A stretch of DNA of 64,000 bases from Maridesulfovibrio sp. (GTDB taxonomy: Bacteria; Desulfobacterota; Desulfovibrionia; Desulfovibrionales; Desulfovibrionaceae): positions 2,427,001 to 2,491,000 of the forward strand of contig NZ_OY781616.1 of the NCBI RefSeq assembly GCF_963677005.1, written 5' to 3'. A program made the position numbers and the translations under genes. Positions 9,780 through 18,945 of the stretch are shown here, piece after piece. Below the pieces are notes generated by a model. The model did no database searches. It worked only from the letters and a program-made list of their open reading frames with translations, and was not told the origin of the DNA. How positions within the stretch are numbered: position 1 is the first letter of the stretch; each line of letters opens with the position of its first letter.

Positions 9780-10452
9780 TGAAAATCAACTCATCCTTTT
9801 TTGTTTCAATCATTAAGCGTATTCCGTAAAGATCGTCCAGATCAAGACCGGCCGGAATTCCGAAACGGGTTCTGACCACCTTGAACCTCTGGATGTGAAA
9901 AGACATATCATCTTCGTTGCTCTTAACGGCAATCCCTTTGCCCACATTTTCAATAAGCTCGATCCTGGCAAGTCCGCTCAGGGCGGAGGAAGGCTGCAGA
10001 TTGTTAAGATCGAAGCTCAAGACAAGACTTCGCCCGGATTTTTGAAGCTTAACATTCTCAACTCCGGCCCGCATCAGATTTTTATAGGCCAGAAGCTTTT
10101 TCAAATCCACGCCGGGAACTTCCGCAACGGCTTTTTTCTCTTCTACAGGTACGGATGCAAGTATGGTCTGGATATCGTTCGGGTCGTATGAATCCAGAAT
10201 CTTATTTACATTTTCAAGCCGCTCCAGTTGTACGGACGCATCGGTAAGGCGCTTTTGCAGCTCGATATTATCCTGCTTCAACTGAACATTGTTCCCCCAG
10301 AAGCTATAACCGGCCCAGGCACCGACCCCGGCACAGACGGCAAGCAGAAAGACAAACCAGAACAACACCTTCAGCCAGAACGGGCTGATCCTGTATCGTT
10401 TGACGGTGTCATCGTCGCGCATGAAAAGAACATTATACTTGGTGCTGCCCAT
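9745..10452 (-). CDS. Coiled-coil inner-membrane protein of the cell-wall cassette
   Basis: A 235-residue protein with a short cytoplasmic N-terminus, one transmembrane helix at about residues 27-50 (FWLKVLFWFVFLLAVCAGVGA), a coiled coil over about 55-85 and a C-terminal beta-rich periplasmic domain. I recognise no named family. Its start overlaps the stop of the L,D-transpeptidase gene by one base, and its end overlaps the M99 start, so all three are translationally coupled. It may anchor or organise the two peptidoglycan enzymes at the membrane (inference from context). Confidence 0.7.
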   Translation of the reverse strand: MGSTKYNVLFMRDDDTVKRYRISPFWLKVLFWFVFLLAVCAGVGAWAGYSFWGNNVQLKQDNIELQKRLTDASVQLERLENVNKILDSYDPNDIQTILASVPVEEKKAVAEVPGVDLKKLLAYKNLMRAGVENVKLQKSGRSLVLSFDLNNLQPSSALSGLARIELIENVGKGIAVKSNEDDMSFHIQRFKVVRTRFGIPAGLDLDDLYGIRLMIETKKDELIFSEVYPLSRMLN

Positions 10453-11717
10453 TAAAGCCTACTCCATTGTTCATCAACAATCAGCCAGCTGTCCCCGCTG
10501 GGACGGATGACCAGTTTCTTAAACCCCTTGTCGCTATACCCTGTGACGTCCGAGTAATCCTGCCTGAAAGAGACTTCCAGTCCCTGCGGATTTTCCGCCA
10601 GACTTATATCTCCCAGCTTAATTGAAGCCGGGCTGCGTGTTTCCCAGACACTTTTCTTGTACTCGCTTATGGAACCGGCCCCCTTCCTGTTTCCCTGTCT
10701 CGCGGAAGAGTCATAACAGGCCATATATTCTTTCAGATCCCCGGCAAGCCACCCTGCTCGCCATTTATCGATAAACTTGCGGACATAAGCTCGCCGACTA
10801 TTCAGATAGCGATCCTTTAAATCCCCGTCAGCCGGACTGTATTCGCGACCGACAATCTTCCATTTTCCATCAACCTTCTGCCAGTAAAGACGTTTGGATG
10901 TGGATGATGAAAGCTTGCCGCTTCGGTAATACTGATCGAACCAGGTTACCCAGTAATCCGGACCGGGCAGCGCACGCAGGTTGAAAATTTCTATATCAAT
11001 CCAGTCTGTTGACGCAAAAATACGTTTTTTACGGTTTTTGAAGTAACGGAAGGGCCTTTGCTCAGACCTGGAAAAAAGATCCGGAGCATAGATCTCGAAA
11101 AATGAATCCTTGCGATTCTTCCAGTCATCGGCCCATTTGTAGACAAGTGCCTCAAGTTCTTCGGAATCCGCCTTCTGCGAGCCGGAGACGTCATTCCATT
11201 CCAGACTCTTACCGATAATCACCGGAGTTCCAGGAGCTATCTTCGCGTCCAAAGCGCCTATATCGGCATTATTGAGTGCAACGCAGCCCTTTGTATCTCT
11301 AGGAAGGAGTTTCTTCCCTCTGCCGTGAATCCATATTCCGTACCCGGTCTTGCCTTTAATCCGGTCTACCGGATTGGGGAAATCAAGAGGGAAGGCCATG
11401 GTTCCGTACAGCTTAAAATCCGTCAGGCCGGTCCGCTTGCCGGAAGTGAAATAAACCCCTTCCGGAGTCTTCAGATCGCCTTCGACGACCTTGTCGCCCA
11501 CCGCCTGACCGGTTGCACAGGAAAAGGAGGCCTCTGCATGTAAAGGACTCTTGTGCACAAGCAGATGAAGCCGCTGGGCCTCTTTGTCGACAGCGACGAC
11601 ATAATCGGGAACAAGATCGGTATGTTCCAGCACAGGATGCCATTCACCGGCAAAACATAATGACGAAAGTCCGGCAATCAGAAAGAAAGCCGCCAGAAAT
11701 ATACGCAGAACCTGCAT
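10452..11717 (-). CDS. L,D-transpeptidase with Csd6-like C-terminal domain
   Basis: About 421 residues. I chose the ATG at 11717 because it gives a clean signal peptide (MQVLRIFLAAFFLIAG..., cut near CFA-GEW); longer forms up to 11771 are possible. A YkuD domain follows, with IWIHGRGKK and the catalytic TKGCVAL cysteine motif. The remaining half has two NTF2-like stretches with the DW-KNRKDSFFEIYAPDLFS and DKWRAGWLAGDLKEYMACYDS patterns seen in Csd6-type enzymes. In Helicobacter, Csd6 trims peptidoglycan peptides and affects helical shape. It is first of a coupled three-gene unit with the M99 carboxypeptidase. Confidence 0.82.
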   Translation of the reverse strand: MQVLRIFLAAFFLIAGLSSLCFAGEWHPVLEHTDLVPDYVVAVDKEAQRLHLLVHKSPLHAEASFSCATGQAVGDKVVEGDLKTPEGVYFTSGKRTGLTDFKLYGTMAFPLDFPNPVDRIKGKTGYGIWIHGRGKKLLPRDTKGCVALNNADIGALDAKIAPGTPVIIGKSLEWNDVSGSQKADSEELEALVYKWADDWKNRKDSFFEIYAPDLFSRSEQRPFRYFKNRKKRIFASTDWIDIEIFNLRALPGPDYWVTWFDQYYRSGKLSSSTSKRLYWQKVDGKWKIVGREYSPADGDLKDRYLNSRRAYVRKFIDKWRAGWLAGDLKEYMACYDSSARQGNRKGAGSISEYKKSVWETRSPASIKLGDISLAENPQGLEVSFRQDYSDVTGYSDKGFKKLVIRPSGDSWLIVDEQWSRL

Positions 11718-11949
11718 CAGACCGAGACTCCACCGTTCAAAGCAGCATAACAACGATATAATAAGCATCAATATGAATCGTGGCTAAAATGTGAATTGAA
11801 CACCGGCATTGCGATCAGATAATTCATTGCATCCACCTGCTGCACAAAAAAAAACTGCTCCAAAACAACCCCTCACCCGCAATTTATTCGCCCCGCAACG
11901 ATAATTTCAGGGACAATAGCATGAAACGCCATGGCCTGCAAAAATGAAA

Positions 11950-11980
11950 GCCCGGCTCAGCCAAAAAAGCTGAACCGGGC
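11950..11980 (-). terminator. Terminator of purB
   Basis: An imperfect GC-rich hairpin (GCCCGG-TCAGC arms) lies 30 nt beyond the purB stop on the minus strand and is followed by TTTCATTTT in that direction. Confidence 0.7.
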
Positions 11981-12009
11981 GAAAATACAGGTTAAATTTC
12001 AAAAACCAT

Positions 12010-13305
12010 CTACTCACCGAGAACACGCTTGAAAATCATGTCTTCGTATCTGGTGTAATATCCCAAATCAAAAGCATCATCCAAAGCGCCCGCATCAAGA
12101 AGGCCGGTAATGGCAGCATCCTTGCGCACTTCGTCCGGAAAGGAGACCTTGTTTTCCCAGCAGTGCATGGCCACCTTCTGCACCATCTCATATGCTTTCT
12201 GCCTCTCCAGCCCTGAATCCACCAGAGCCAGAAGAACCCTTTGGGAGTAGAACAGTCCGTAAGAAGCCATGAGATTGCGATCCATATTGTCGCCGTTTAT
12301 CTTGAGGCGTTTCAGAACACCGTTCATCCTGCTCAGGATATAGTCGGCAAGTATTGTGGAGTCCGGCATGATAACACGCTCAACCGAGGAGTGGCTTATA
12401 TCACGTTCATGCCAGAGCGGCATGTTCTCCATGGACACCAGACCGTTGGTGCGCAGCAGGCGGGACAATCCGCAAAGGTTCTCCGCGGAAATGGGGTTTT
12501 TCTTGTGCGGCATGGCCGAAGAACCCTTCTGTCCTTTGCTGAACCCTTCTTCGACTTCCAGAACTTCCGTGCGCTGCAGGTGACGCAGTTCCACACCGAG
12601 ACGTTCTATTCCGCCGCCGAGCAGCCCCAGAGCGGTAAAAAAAGCAGCATGGCGGTCACGCTGTACAATCTGGGTGGAAATGGGGTCTACATTCAGGCCG
12701 AGCAGTTCACAGGTTATACGCTCAACTTCAGGGTCGAGCATGGCGTAGGTACCCACTGCACCGGAGATCTTCCCGACACTGACACCTTCCACCGCGTGGG
12801 CGAGGCGTTCACGATGGCGGGAAAATTCAGCATAGAAACCGGCCATCTTCAGGCCGAAGCTGGTGGGCTCCGCATGGATGCCATGAGTACGTCCCATGCA
12901 CATGCGGCCCCTGTTGGCATTGGCCATTTCTTTGAGAGTTACAAGAAATTCATCAAGGTCATCAAGAATGATCTTACCGGCCCGGCTCAGCAGCACCCCG
13001 TTTGCGGTATCGACAATATCGGAGGATGTGCAGCCAAGGTGAATAAAACGCGATGAAGGGCCGACTTTCTCTTCCACGGCGGTGAGAAATGCGATGACAT
13101 CGTGTTTTGTTCTTTCTTCAATTTCAAGAATACGGTCCAATTCAAAATCCGCTTTGTCGCGGATGGTTTTCATATCCTGTTCCGGTATCCGCCCAAGCCT
13201 GTGCCAGGCTTCACACACGGCGATTTCTACTTCAAGCCAGACCCTGAAGCGATTTTCCAGAGTCCATAGTTCACCCATGACGGGACGGGTATATCTTTCA
13301 ATCAT
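12010..13305 (-). CDS. purB: Adenylosuccinate lyase
   Basis: A 431-residue cytosolic fumarase/aspartase-superfamily enzyme. The superfamily signature GSSAMPHKKNP lies near residue 262, and the catalytic His regions GRTHGIHAEPTSFG (near 139) and HLGCTSSDIVDT (near 88) are intact. The length is normal. It cleaves SAICAR to AICAR and adenylosuccinate to AMP in purine synthesis. It is a single-gene unit with its own terminator; the start is the ATG giving MIERYTRPVMGELW, the conserved N-terminus. Confidence 0.97.
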   Translation of the reverse strand: MIERYTRPVMGELWTLENRFRVWLEVEIAVCEAWHRLGRIPEQDMKTIRDKADFELDRILEIEERTKHDVIAFLTAVEEKVGPSSRFIHLGCTSSDIVDTANGVLLSRAGKIILDDLDEFLVTLKEMANANRGRMCMGRTHGIHAEPTSFGLKMAGFYAEFSRHRERLAHAVEGVSVGKISGAVGTYAMLDPEVERITCELLGLNVDPISTQIVQRDRHAAFFTALGLLGGGIERLGVELRHLQRTEVLEVEEGFSKGQKGSSAMPHKKNPISAENLCGLSRLLRTNGLVSMENMPLWHERDISHSSVERVIMPDSTILADYILSRMNGVLKRLKINGDNMDRNLMASYGLFYSQRVLLALVDSGLERQKAYEMVQKVAMHCWENKVSFPDEVRKDAAITGLLDAGALDDAFDLGYYTRYEDMIFKRVLGE

Positions 13306-13421
13306 TTTACCAATTCCGGTTAATTGTTTTCTTAAATAACGAGGTGGAAAGGGAACTACACGGGGTCACTATATTCCAAATGGCGCCCCGCGACAAGACA
13401 CAGGAATATTGAAGGGCAGAT

Positions 13422-13459
13422 CAAAAAACAGACGGCCCGGAAATACACCGGGCCGTCTG
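13422..13459 (-). terminator. Terminator of the FmdB-family gene
   Basis: Stem CAGACGGCCCGG / CCGGGCCGTCTG with a 7-nt loop, followed on the minus strand by six T residues. It begins 13 nt beyond the FmdB-type stop codon. Confidence 0.9.
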
Positions 13460-13471
13460 GCCTCTGATCAG

Positions 13472-13759
13472 CTAACTTGCTGTAGTGTCGGAACTCTTGG
13501 TTGAGGATTCCGACTTAGCGGATGTTCCGGAGCCGCTGCCTGCCGGACTGGAATTCCCGGTTTTACCGGCAGCGGAATCGGTTTTGCAGTATCCGGAAGA
13601 ATACCACCCACCGCCTTTGAGAACAAAAGAGGAATGTGAAAGCACCTTGGTGGCCTTTCCCCCGCAGACGGGACACTCCAGTTCCTTGTCTTCAAAGCTC
13701 GTCTGCCACTCTTCGAATATCTGCTGACATTCGTGGCACTGGTATTCATAAATAGGCAT
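13472..13759 (-). CDS. FmdB family zinc-ribbon protein
   Basis: A 95-residue protein with an N-terminal FmdB zinc ribbon: MPIYEYQCHEC, a Cys pair near residues 8-11, and a second pair in CPVCGG near 31-34. An aromatic linker and a Ser/Thr/Gly-rich tail follow. The family is widespread and was named for a putative regulator; its function remains uncertain. The ATG at 13759 has GGAGGG just upstream and gives the conserved MPIYEY start, so an ATG eight codons earlier is rejected. Confidence 0.9.
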   Translation of the reverse strand: MPIYEYQCHECQQIFEEWQTSFEDKELECPVCGGKATKVLSHSSFVLKGGGWYSSGYCKTDSAAGKTGNSSPAGSGSGTSAKSESSTKSSDTTAS

Positions 13760-13907
13760 AATACCCTCCAATAAAAAAGGCACGCCGCGCCCCTTCTACA
13801 AAGAGGCTGGCGATACCTGTCCCTAGAAATATAAGGGGGTCCGTCCCGAATCCGGCCGTACTCCGGTAATCCCGGTTACGGCAGACTGAACGGAACAGAA
13901 AAACGAC

Positions 13908-14021
13908 TTAGCTGGCGGCAGCAGCCTTGGCTTCTGCGACACGAGCCTTAATTCTTTTGGCTCTGCGATGACGCTTACGCTGAAGTTCTTTTTTTCTCTC
14001 GATCTTTTTGTGCCTACCCAT
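13908..14021 (-). CDS. Small basic protein (37 aa)
   Basis: A short ORF of 37 residues, beginning MGRHKKIERKKELQRKRHRR and ending in an Ala-rich stretch. It has a near-perfect ribosome binding site (AGGAGG, 8 nt before ATG). About half of the residues are Lys or Arg, so it likely binds RNA or ribosomes (inference). It sits upstream of the FmdB-family gene on the same strand. I do not recognise a named family with confidence. Confidence 0.75.
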   Translation of the reverse strand: MGRHKKIERKKELQRKRHRRAKRIKARVAEAKAAAAS

Positions 14022-14312
14022 GTGGAGGACCTCCTGATATGATTTTTCGTACTTGCCGCACGATTATATGCTGCAAAGGAGACTCCATTACCCTAAAACG
14101 CACATGATTGTAAAGGGCTTCCATAAAGCGTTTTAAATTGCCCATCACAACAGATAAATATTTTTTTCACAAGACAACATGCCTGAATTCCGGGACATTA
14201 CTGACAGGGACGCAATTTTACCCTTGACTGCACACCGTATCGTGAACATATAAGGACTCTCTGCCGCACGGCAGCCGTACCTGCAACCGGCAAAAAGCCT
14301 TGAGGAGAAATC

Positions 14313-14831
14313 ATGAAAAAAAACAATCCCAACAAAGCGTTCACACGAGCAGTCGAAGATATATCCGAAGTTTTCATGTTCGACCAGTGGATGAGATTCT
14401 ACTACATATTTGAAGAGGACAAAAAACTCACAGTCAAAGTTCCCGATGAAATCTGCAGCCAGATTGAGAAAGATTATCCGGCTCTCAAGGGCCTGGTGGA
14501 CCTGCTGAACAATGAAGAAATCGATCAGCAGAAATCGACAGCCACGGTCTGCTCCTACATCGGATCGCGCTTTGACGGCACCAAATACAGCAGCAGAATT
14601 GTCCCCATGGTATTCGACTCCAAGGATTTCAAGCTGGAAATGTACATTTTCAACCTCTGGATTAAAGGCCACGAATCCTATCTTGAATCCGAGGTGATGA
14701 GCTTCAATGACTGGAAATCTCTTTATTCCGGATGGCGTGATCAGGATGAAGTGAAGAACTACATCACCAGGCTGAACAATGCCCAGGGCGGTGCACACAT
14801 TCAGCCCCCCACCTGCAACACAGTCCAATAA
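14313..14831 (+). CDS. Conserved hypothetical protein
   Basis: A 172-residue soluble, acidic protein without signal peptide or membrane helix. It has a ribosome binding site (GAGGAG) before its ATG and a terminator 25 nt after its stop, so it is a real single-gene unit. Visible segments include FMFDQWMRFYYIFEED and FNLWIKGHESYLESEVMSFNDWKSLYSGW, rich in aromatics. I do not recognise the family; it reads like a lineage-specific Desulfovibrio protein. Confidence 0.75.
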   Translation: MKKNNPNKAFTRAVEDISEVFMFDQWMRFYYIFEEDKKLTVKVPDEICSQIEKDYPALKGLVDLLNNEEIDQQKSTATVCSYIGSRFDGTKYSSRIVPMVFDSKDFKLEMYIFNLWIKGHESYLESEVMSFNDWKSLYSGWRDQDEVKNYITRLNNAQGGAHIQPPTCNTVQ

Positions 14832-14855
14832 TCAGGCTGAACATAAACAAAGACC

Positions 14856-14890
14856 AAAGGGAAAGCGCGCAATGCGTTTTCCCTTTTTTT
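14856..14890 (+). terminator. Terminator after the 14313 gene
   Basis: AAGGGAAA...TTTTCCCTT hairpin followed by a run of T residues, 25 nt after the stop. Because the stem is A/T-flanked it may also serve the convergent NlpC gene. Confidence 0.85.
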
Positions 14891-14914
14891 ATTTGTGCAT
14901 CGGATGGTTAACGA

Positions 14915-15436
14915 TCAAAAAAATCTACGTGCGCCAATGAAATATTTTTGCCAGTAAGACTTATCCATGGATTCTTCACGCACTGAGTGCCCGCTTTTGG
15001 GACTGTGAATGAACCGTCTTCCAGCGCCGGTATAAATACCGGCATGCAGACTTTTTGCCTGCCCCGGTATCCGGAAAAACACCACATCTCCGGCCTTGCA
15101 GTCCTCTTTACGCACCGGCCTGCCGGATTTCACCTGCTGCCAGGAAACACGCGGCAGCTTCACACCGTGAACGCGGTAGGCCCACCAGACCAGCCCGGAA
15201 CAGTCAAAACCCTCCTCCGGCGATGACCCTCCCCATTTGTATGGCTTGCCGATCTGCGATCTGGCGCTCCTGACCACGGCCGTCCCCAGCTTTGAAGCTG
15301 ATCCATACCCGGCTGTTTTGTATTCGATTCGGTTTATACTGACTGAAGGCTTTGCGCATCCGCCCAAAAGCGGCAGCAGAACAAGCAGATTCAAAACAAG
15401 TATAAAACCGACCGGCTTGTAAGTCATATAACTCAT
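14915..15436 (-). CDS. NlpC/P60 family lipoprotein (cell-wall endopeptidase)
   Basis: A 173-residue lipoprotein. The hydrophobic N-terminus ends in a lipobox LLGGC, with lipidation at Cys27. The C-terminal NlpC/P60 domain has the catalytic cysteine in FDCSGLVWWAYR and the catalytic histidine in SLHAGIYTG. Such enzymes cut between D-Glu and diaminopimelate in peptidoglycan stems. It is a single gene, divergent from the ech operon. Confidence 0.9.
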   Translation of the reverse strand: MSYMTYKPVGFILVLNLLVLLPLLGGCAKPSVSINRIEYKTAGYGSASKLGTAVVRSARSQIGKPYKWGGSSPEEGFDCSGLVWWAYRVHGVKLPRVSWQQVKSGRPVRKEDCKAGDVVFFRIPGQAKSLHAGIYTGAGRRFIHSPKSGHSVREESMDKSYWQKYFIGARRFF

Positions 15437-15733
15437 AGAAATAGCTTTTTATCTCTAAAAACAACTAATAACAATAGCCCAAACCTTTAACAACATGCAA
15501 GAGAGTTACATTTTTCACAAAACAACATGGTCATATTAAAATTTTCTATAGGTTTATGAACCCACCGAATCTCAAATAGCTATTGACTTTTCCTTGAAAT
15601 TTGAAGACAAATTCATACGCTTACGTTGAAATTAGTGAAACATTTTGATGCGTTGCACGATTTCAAAAAAGTTAACACGGCTGAGGTATGATTTTCTAAA
15701 TCTGGCACAACATCGCGTTACAGTGAGGTCCGT

Positions 15734-17638
15734 ATGTTGCCCATGATGCTAGTTCTGGCCATCTTGTTGCCCTTGGTGGCCGCCATCGGTTGCTACTTTC
15801 TGCGTGTAAGTGCGATCAGAAGTCTGATCGTCCTTGCAACAGGAGTATGTCTTGCCGTTGTATCCCTCGCCCTGCTGGGACAGGGATCGTTTACCTATTC
15901 TCCAGGTACCATAGTTGGAATCAGCTGGGATTCCCTCGTCACCCTGGCGGATTTTGCCCTGCTTTTCGTAATGCTCTATTACGCATTCAAACTCAAAAAC
16001 CAGTTGATCAAGGTATTCGTCATACTCCAGATCATTCCGCTGGCAGCGTTTGAACTCTTCATCGTAGACCATGCAGTAGAGACCCCCGCAATTTTTGCGG
16101 ACAGTCTTTCCCTGATCATGGTAGCGGTGATCTCCGTAATCGGGTCTTTGATCTGCATTTTCGCAATCCCCTACATGAAAGAACATGAAGAACACCTGCA
16201 CCTGGTCAAATCACGCCAGCCGCAATTCTTCTTCTACCTCGTCCTGTTCCTCGGAGCAATGAACGGACTGGTTCTTTCCAACAACATTCTCTGGCTCTAC
16301 TTCTTCTTTGAAGTAACCACTTTCTGCTCCTTCATGCTCATCGGGCATGACCAGACCGCAATCGCAGTCAAAAACGCCACCCGCGCTCTGTGGATGAACG
16401 CTCTCGGCGGCGTGGCTTTTGTCTTCGGAATGATCTGGGCCTATTCGGTAACAGGTTCTCTCGACCTGCAGGTTATCATCCATTCCGGACCCATGGGCGG
16501 CGCAATGATCGGCGCTCTTTCCCTGCTCTGTCTCGCCGGGTTCACGAAAGCCGCCCAGGCACCGTTCCAGAGCTGGCTGCTCGGCGCCATGGTCGCCCCG
16601 ACTCCGGTTTCGGCACTGCTGCACTCATCAACAATGGTCAAGGCCGGCGTATATATCGTCCTGCGTCTTGCCCCTGCCTATGCCGGAACATTCCTCAGCC
16701 AGGGAGTAGCCCTGTGCGGAGCCTTCACCTTCCTGGCATGTGCTGCTATCGCCATCAGCCAGAGCAACGGTAAAAAAATCCTTGCCTACTCGACTATCAG
16801 TAACCTCGGTCTGATAATCTGCTGTGCAGGACTCAACTCTCCCTGGGCTCTGACTGCGGCAATCATCCTGATTATCTTCCACGCAGCCTCCAAGGCTCTG
16901 CTCTTCCTGTGTGTAGGCACAATCGAACACGGCATCGGCAGCCGCGATGTTGAAGACATGCACGGGCTTTATCTCAAGATGCCCCGTACCGCTGTCATCA
17001 CCATCATCGGTGTTCTGACAATGCTGCTGCCCCCATTCGGTGTTCTGCTCGGAAAATGGATGGCCATAGAATCGGCCTCCGGCGATATGTTCGTCATCAC
17101 CATGCTCGCACTCGGCAGCGCCGTTTCGCTGGTATTCTGGGCTCGCTGGGCCGGAATCCTGCTGACCGCCCCCCTGCGCGACAAGGTTCCCGCAGAAAAC
17201 CAGAATATACTGACCAAGGTCACCCTTACCGCACTTGCCGGTATTGCTGTTGTCCTGTCGCTGTTCTCTCCTGTCATCTACACCAGCCTCATTGAACCGA
17301 TGATCGGCAAAACCTTCGATATCACTATCGGCGTATTCGCTTCGCCCATGGGAGTTTTCGCGGTCTATCCGATCTTCGTGATTCTCGCTGCGGCCTTTAT
17401 CTATTCCTGGATTGAAACAAAGAAGGCAGCCAATGCCAAGTCTTCCCAGACTTACATGTGCGGCGCCAACGTTTCCGATCCCAAGGAACAGGCATTTATC
17501 GGTCCCATGAACGGACCCGTAACCATCAAGGCTGGAAACTACTACATGAAAGAGTTCTTCGGAGAAGAAAAACTCACCCTGTGGGTCAACTTTACCGCTC
17601 TGGCACTCATCGTACTCATGATGGGAGGGGCTCTGTAA
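15734..17638 (+). CDS. echA: Ech hydrogenase subunit A (proton-pumping antiporter-like subunit)
   Basis: A 634-residue polytopic membrane protein of the NuoL/MrpA-like family. It has the central quinone-oxidoreductase antiporter pattern: NNILWLYFFFEVTTFCSFMLIG, then GFTKAAQAPFQSWLLGAMVAPTPVSALLHSSTMVKAGVYI with the conserved Lys. A YSTISNLGLI segment follows. As EchA it forms part of the ion-translocating arm of the membrane-bound [NiFe] hydrogenase. GAGG precedes the ATG. The stop overlaps the echB ATG by one base (TAATG). Confidence 0.94.
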   Translation: MLPMMLVLAILLPLVAAIGCYFLRVSAIRSLIVLATGVCLAVVSLALLGQGSFTYSPGTIVGISWDSLVTLADFALLFVMLYYAFKLKNQLIKVFVILQIIPLAAFELFIVDHAVETPAIFADSLSLIMVAVISVIGSLICIFAIPYMKEHEEHLHLVKSRQPQFFFYLVLFLGAMNGLVLSNNILWLYFFFEVTTFCSFMLIGHDQTAIAVKNATRALWMNALGGVAFVFGMIWAYSVTGSLDLQVIIHSGPMGGAMIGALSLLCLAGFTKAAQAPFQSWLLGAMVAPTPVSALLHSSTMVKAGVYIVLRLAPAYAGTFLSQGVALCGAFTFLACAAIAISQSNGKKILAYSTISNLGLIICCAGLNSPWALTAAIILIIFHAASKALLFLCVGTIEHGIGSRDVEDMHGLYLKMPRTAVITIIGVLTMLLPPFGVLLGKWMAIESASGDMFVITMLALGSAVSLVFWARWAGILLTAPLRDKVPAENQNILTKVTLTALAGIAVVLSLFSPVIYTSLIEPMIGKTFDITIGVFASPMGVFAVYPIFVILAAAFIYSWIETKKAANAKSSQTYMCGANVSDPKEQAFIGPMNGPVTIKAGNYYMKEFFGEEKLTLWVNFTALALIVLMMGGAL

Positions 17639-18486
17639 TGAAAACTTTGATTCTCATGATTATCGGCATCGTTATAGCTCCCATTCTGGGCGGCCTCATC
17701 TCCGGTATTGACCGTCGGGTAACCGCGCGGCTGCAATCCCGTTTTGGCCCCCCGATACTGCAGCCTTTCTACGATGTAGCCAAACTGTTCGGCAAAGATA
17801 AGGTCATCAACAACTTCTGGCAGGTTTTCTGTGCCTGGATTTATCTTATCGCCGCCGCCCTGTCCGTGGGCCTGCTCTTCGCTCAGAGCGACCTGCTCCT
17901 GGTCTTCTTTGTCCAGGCAATCGGCGCGGTATTCCTGGTCATGGGCGGTCTTTCGACTCCTTCGCCCTACAGCCAGGTCGGCGCACAGCGTGAGCTGATT
18001 CAGGTCCTGACCTACGAACCGCTCATCATTCTGGTCTTCGCCTCCATTTTCATGGTTACCGGAAGCTTCAGAATTGATGCGATACTGGCCTACAAGCAGC
18101 CCCTGCTGGTCCAGTTGCCGCTCATGTTCGTTGTCATCGGTTACGCCCTGACCATCAAGCTGAGAAAATCCCCCTTTGACTTCTCCACTTCCCACCACGG
18201 GCATCAGGAACTGGTCAAAGGTCTGCTGACCGAATTCTCCGGTCCTTACCTCGGCCTTGTCGAACTCGGCCACTGGTATGAAACCATATTCATTCTCGGC
18301 ATCTGTGCCCTGTTCTGGCACACCAGCCTGGTAGGTTGCGTACTCCTGCTCGCTTCCACCTACTTCGCAGAGCTGATCATCGACAACACTATGGCGCGCA
18401 TGACCTGGCGCTGGATGCTGAAATACGTATGGAGCATCGGTCTGGCCATGTCTTTCGTCAACCTCATCTGGCTGTACGCAGGTTAA
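17638..18486 (+). CDS. echB: Ech hydrogenase subunit B (NuoH-like)
   Basis: A 282-residue membrane protein homologous to complex I NuoH. It has the GGLISGIDRRVTARLQSRFGPPILQPFYDVAKLFGK opening, where NuoH-type proteins contact the connecting subunits, and a SPFDFSTSHHGHQELVKGLLTEFSGP motif near residues 180-205. It anchors the soluble EchCDEF module to the membrane. I start it at the ATG overlapping the echA stop. The echC start is 4 nt downstream. Confidence 0.95.
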   Translation: MKTLILMIIGIVIAPILGGLISGIDRRVTARLQSRFGPPILQPFYDVAKLFGKDKVINNFWQVFCAWIYLIAAALSVGLLFAQSDLLLVFFVQAIGAVFLVMGGLSTPSPYSQVGAQRELIQVLTYEPLIILVFASIFMVTGSFRIDAILAYKQPLLVQLPLMFVVIGYALTIKLRKSPFDFSTSHHGHQELVKGLLTEFSGPYLGLVELGHWYETIFILGICALFWHTSLVGCVLLLASTYFAELIIDNTMARMTWRWMLKYVWSIGLAMSFVNLIWLYAG

Positions 18487-18490
18487 GCTT

Positions 18491-18925
18491 ATGTTCAAGA
18501 AATTCATTGAAAATTCACGCGCCAAATCCCCGTGGATCATGCACTTTGACTGCGGGAGCTGCAACGGCTGCGATATCGAAGTTCTGGCATGCCTGACACC
18601 GCTGTACGACGTCGAACGTTTCGGCATTGTCAACGTGGGCAACCCCAAACACGCGGACGTATTGCTGGTAACCGGAACAGTCAACCCCCGCAACGCAAAG
18701 GTACTGCGCAATATCTATGACCAGATGCCAGACCCCAAAGGCGTTATCGCCATCGGCGCATGCGGGCTTTCCGGCGGCATTTTCCGTGAGTGCTACAACG
18801 TACTCGGCGGCGTGGACAAGATCATCCCCGTTGATGTCTATGTTCCCGGCTGCCCGGCCAAACCCGAAGCTATCATCGACGGCGTGGTCACTGCCCTTGC
18901 CAAGTTCGAAAGCCTTAAAGGCTAA
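18491..18925 (+). CDS. echC: Ech hydrogenase small subunit C
   Basis: A 144-residue small subunit of a group 4 [NiFe] hydrogenase, related to NuoB. Cysteines in DCGSCNGCD (residues 21-27), GACGLSGG and VPGCPAKPEAI provide the ligands of the proximal [4Fe-4S] cluster. It transfers electrons between the EchF ferredoxin-like subunit and the EchE nickel site. It lies 4 nt after echB. Confidence 0.95.
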   Translation: MFKKFIENSRAKSPWIMHFDCGSCNGCDIEVLACLTPLYDVERFGIVNVGNPKHADVLLVTGTVNPRNAKVLRNIYDQMPDPKGVIAIGACGLSGGIFRECYNVLGGVDKIIPVDVYVPGCPAKPEAIIDGVVTALAKFESLKG

Positions 18926-18945
18926 GCATTACGAGGGATAAAAAC

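Noticed and set aside
14145-14828. 227-codon minus-strand ORF
   Set aside because: It is antisense to the 14313 gene, which has a ribosome binding site and terminator.
15695-15733. Possible sigma-54 promoter (TGGCAC) before echA
   Set aside because: The downstream GC element is one base too close and the start codon would follow almost at once.
17542-18711. 389-codon minus-strand ORF across echB/echC
   Set aside because: Antisense shadow of clearly conserved Ech subunits.
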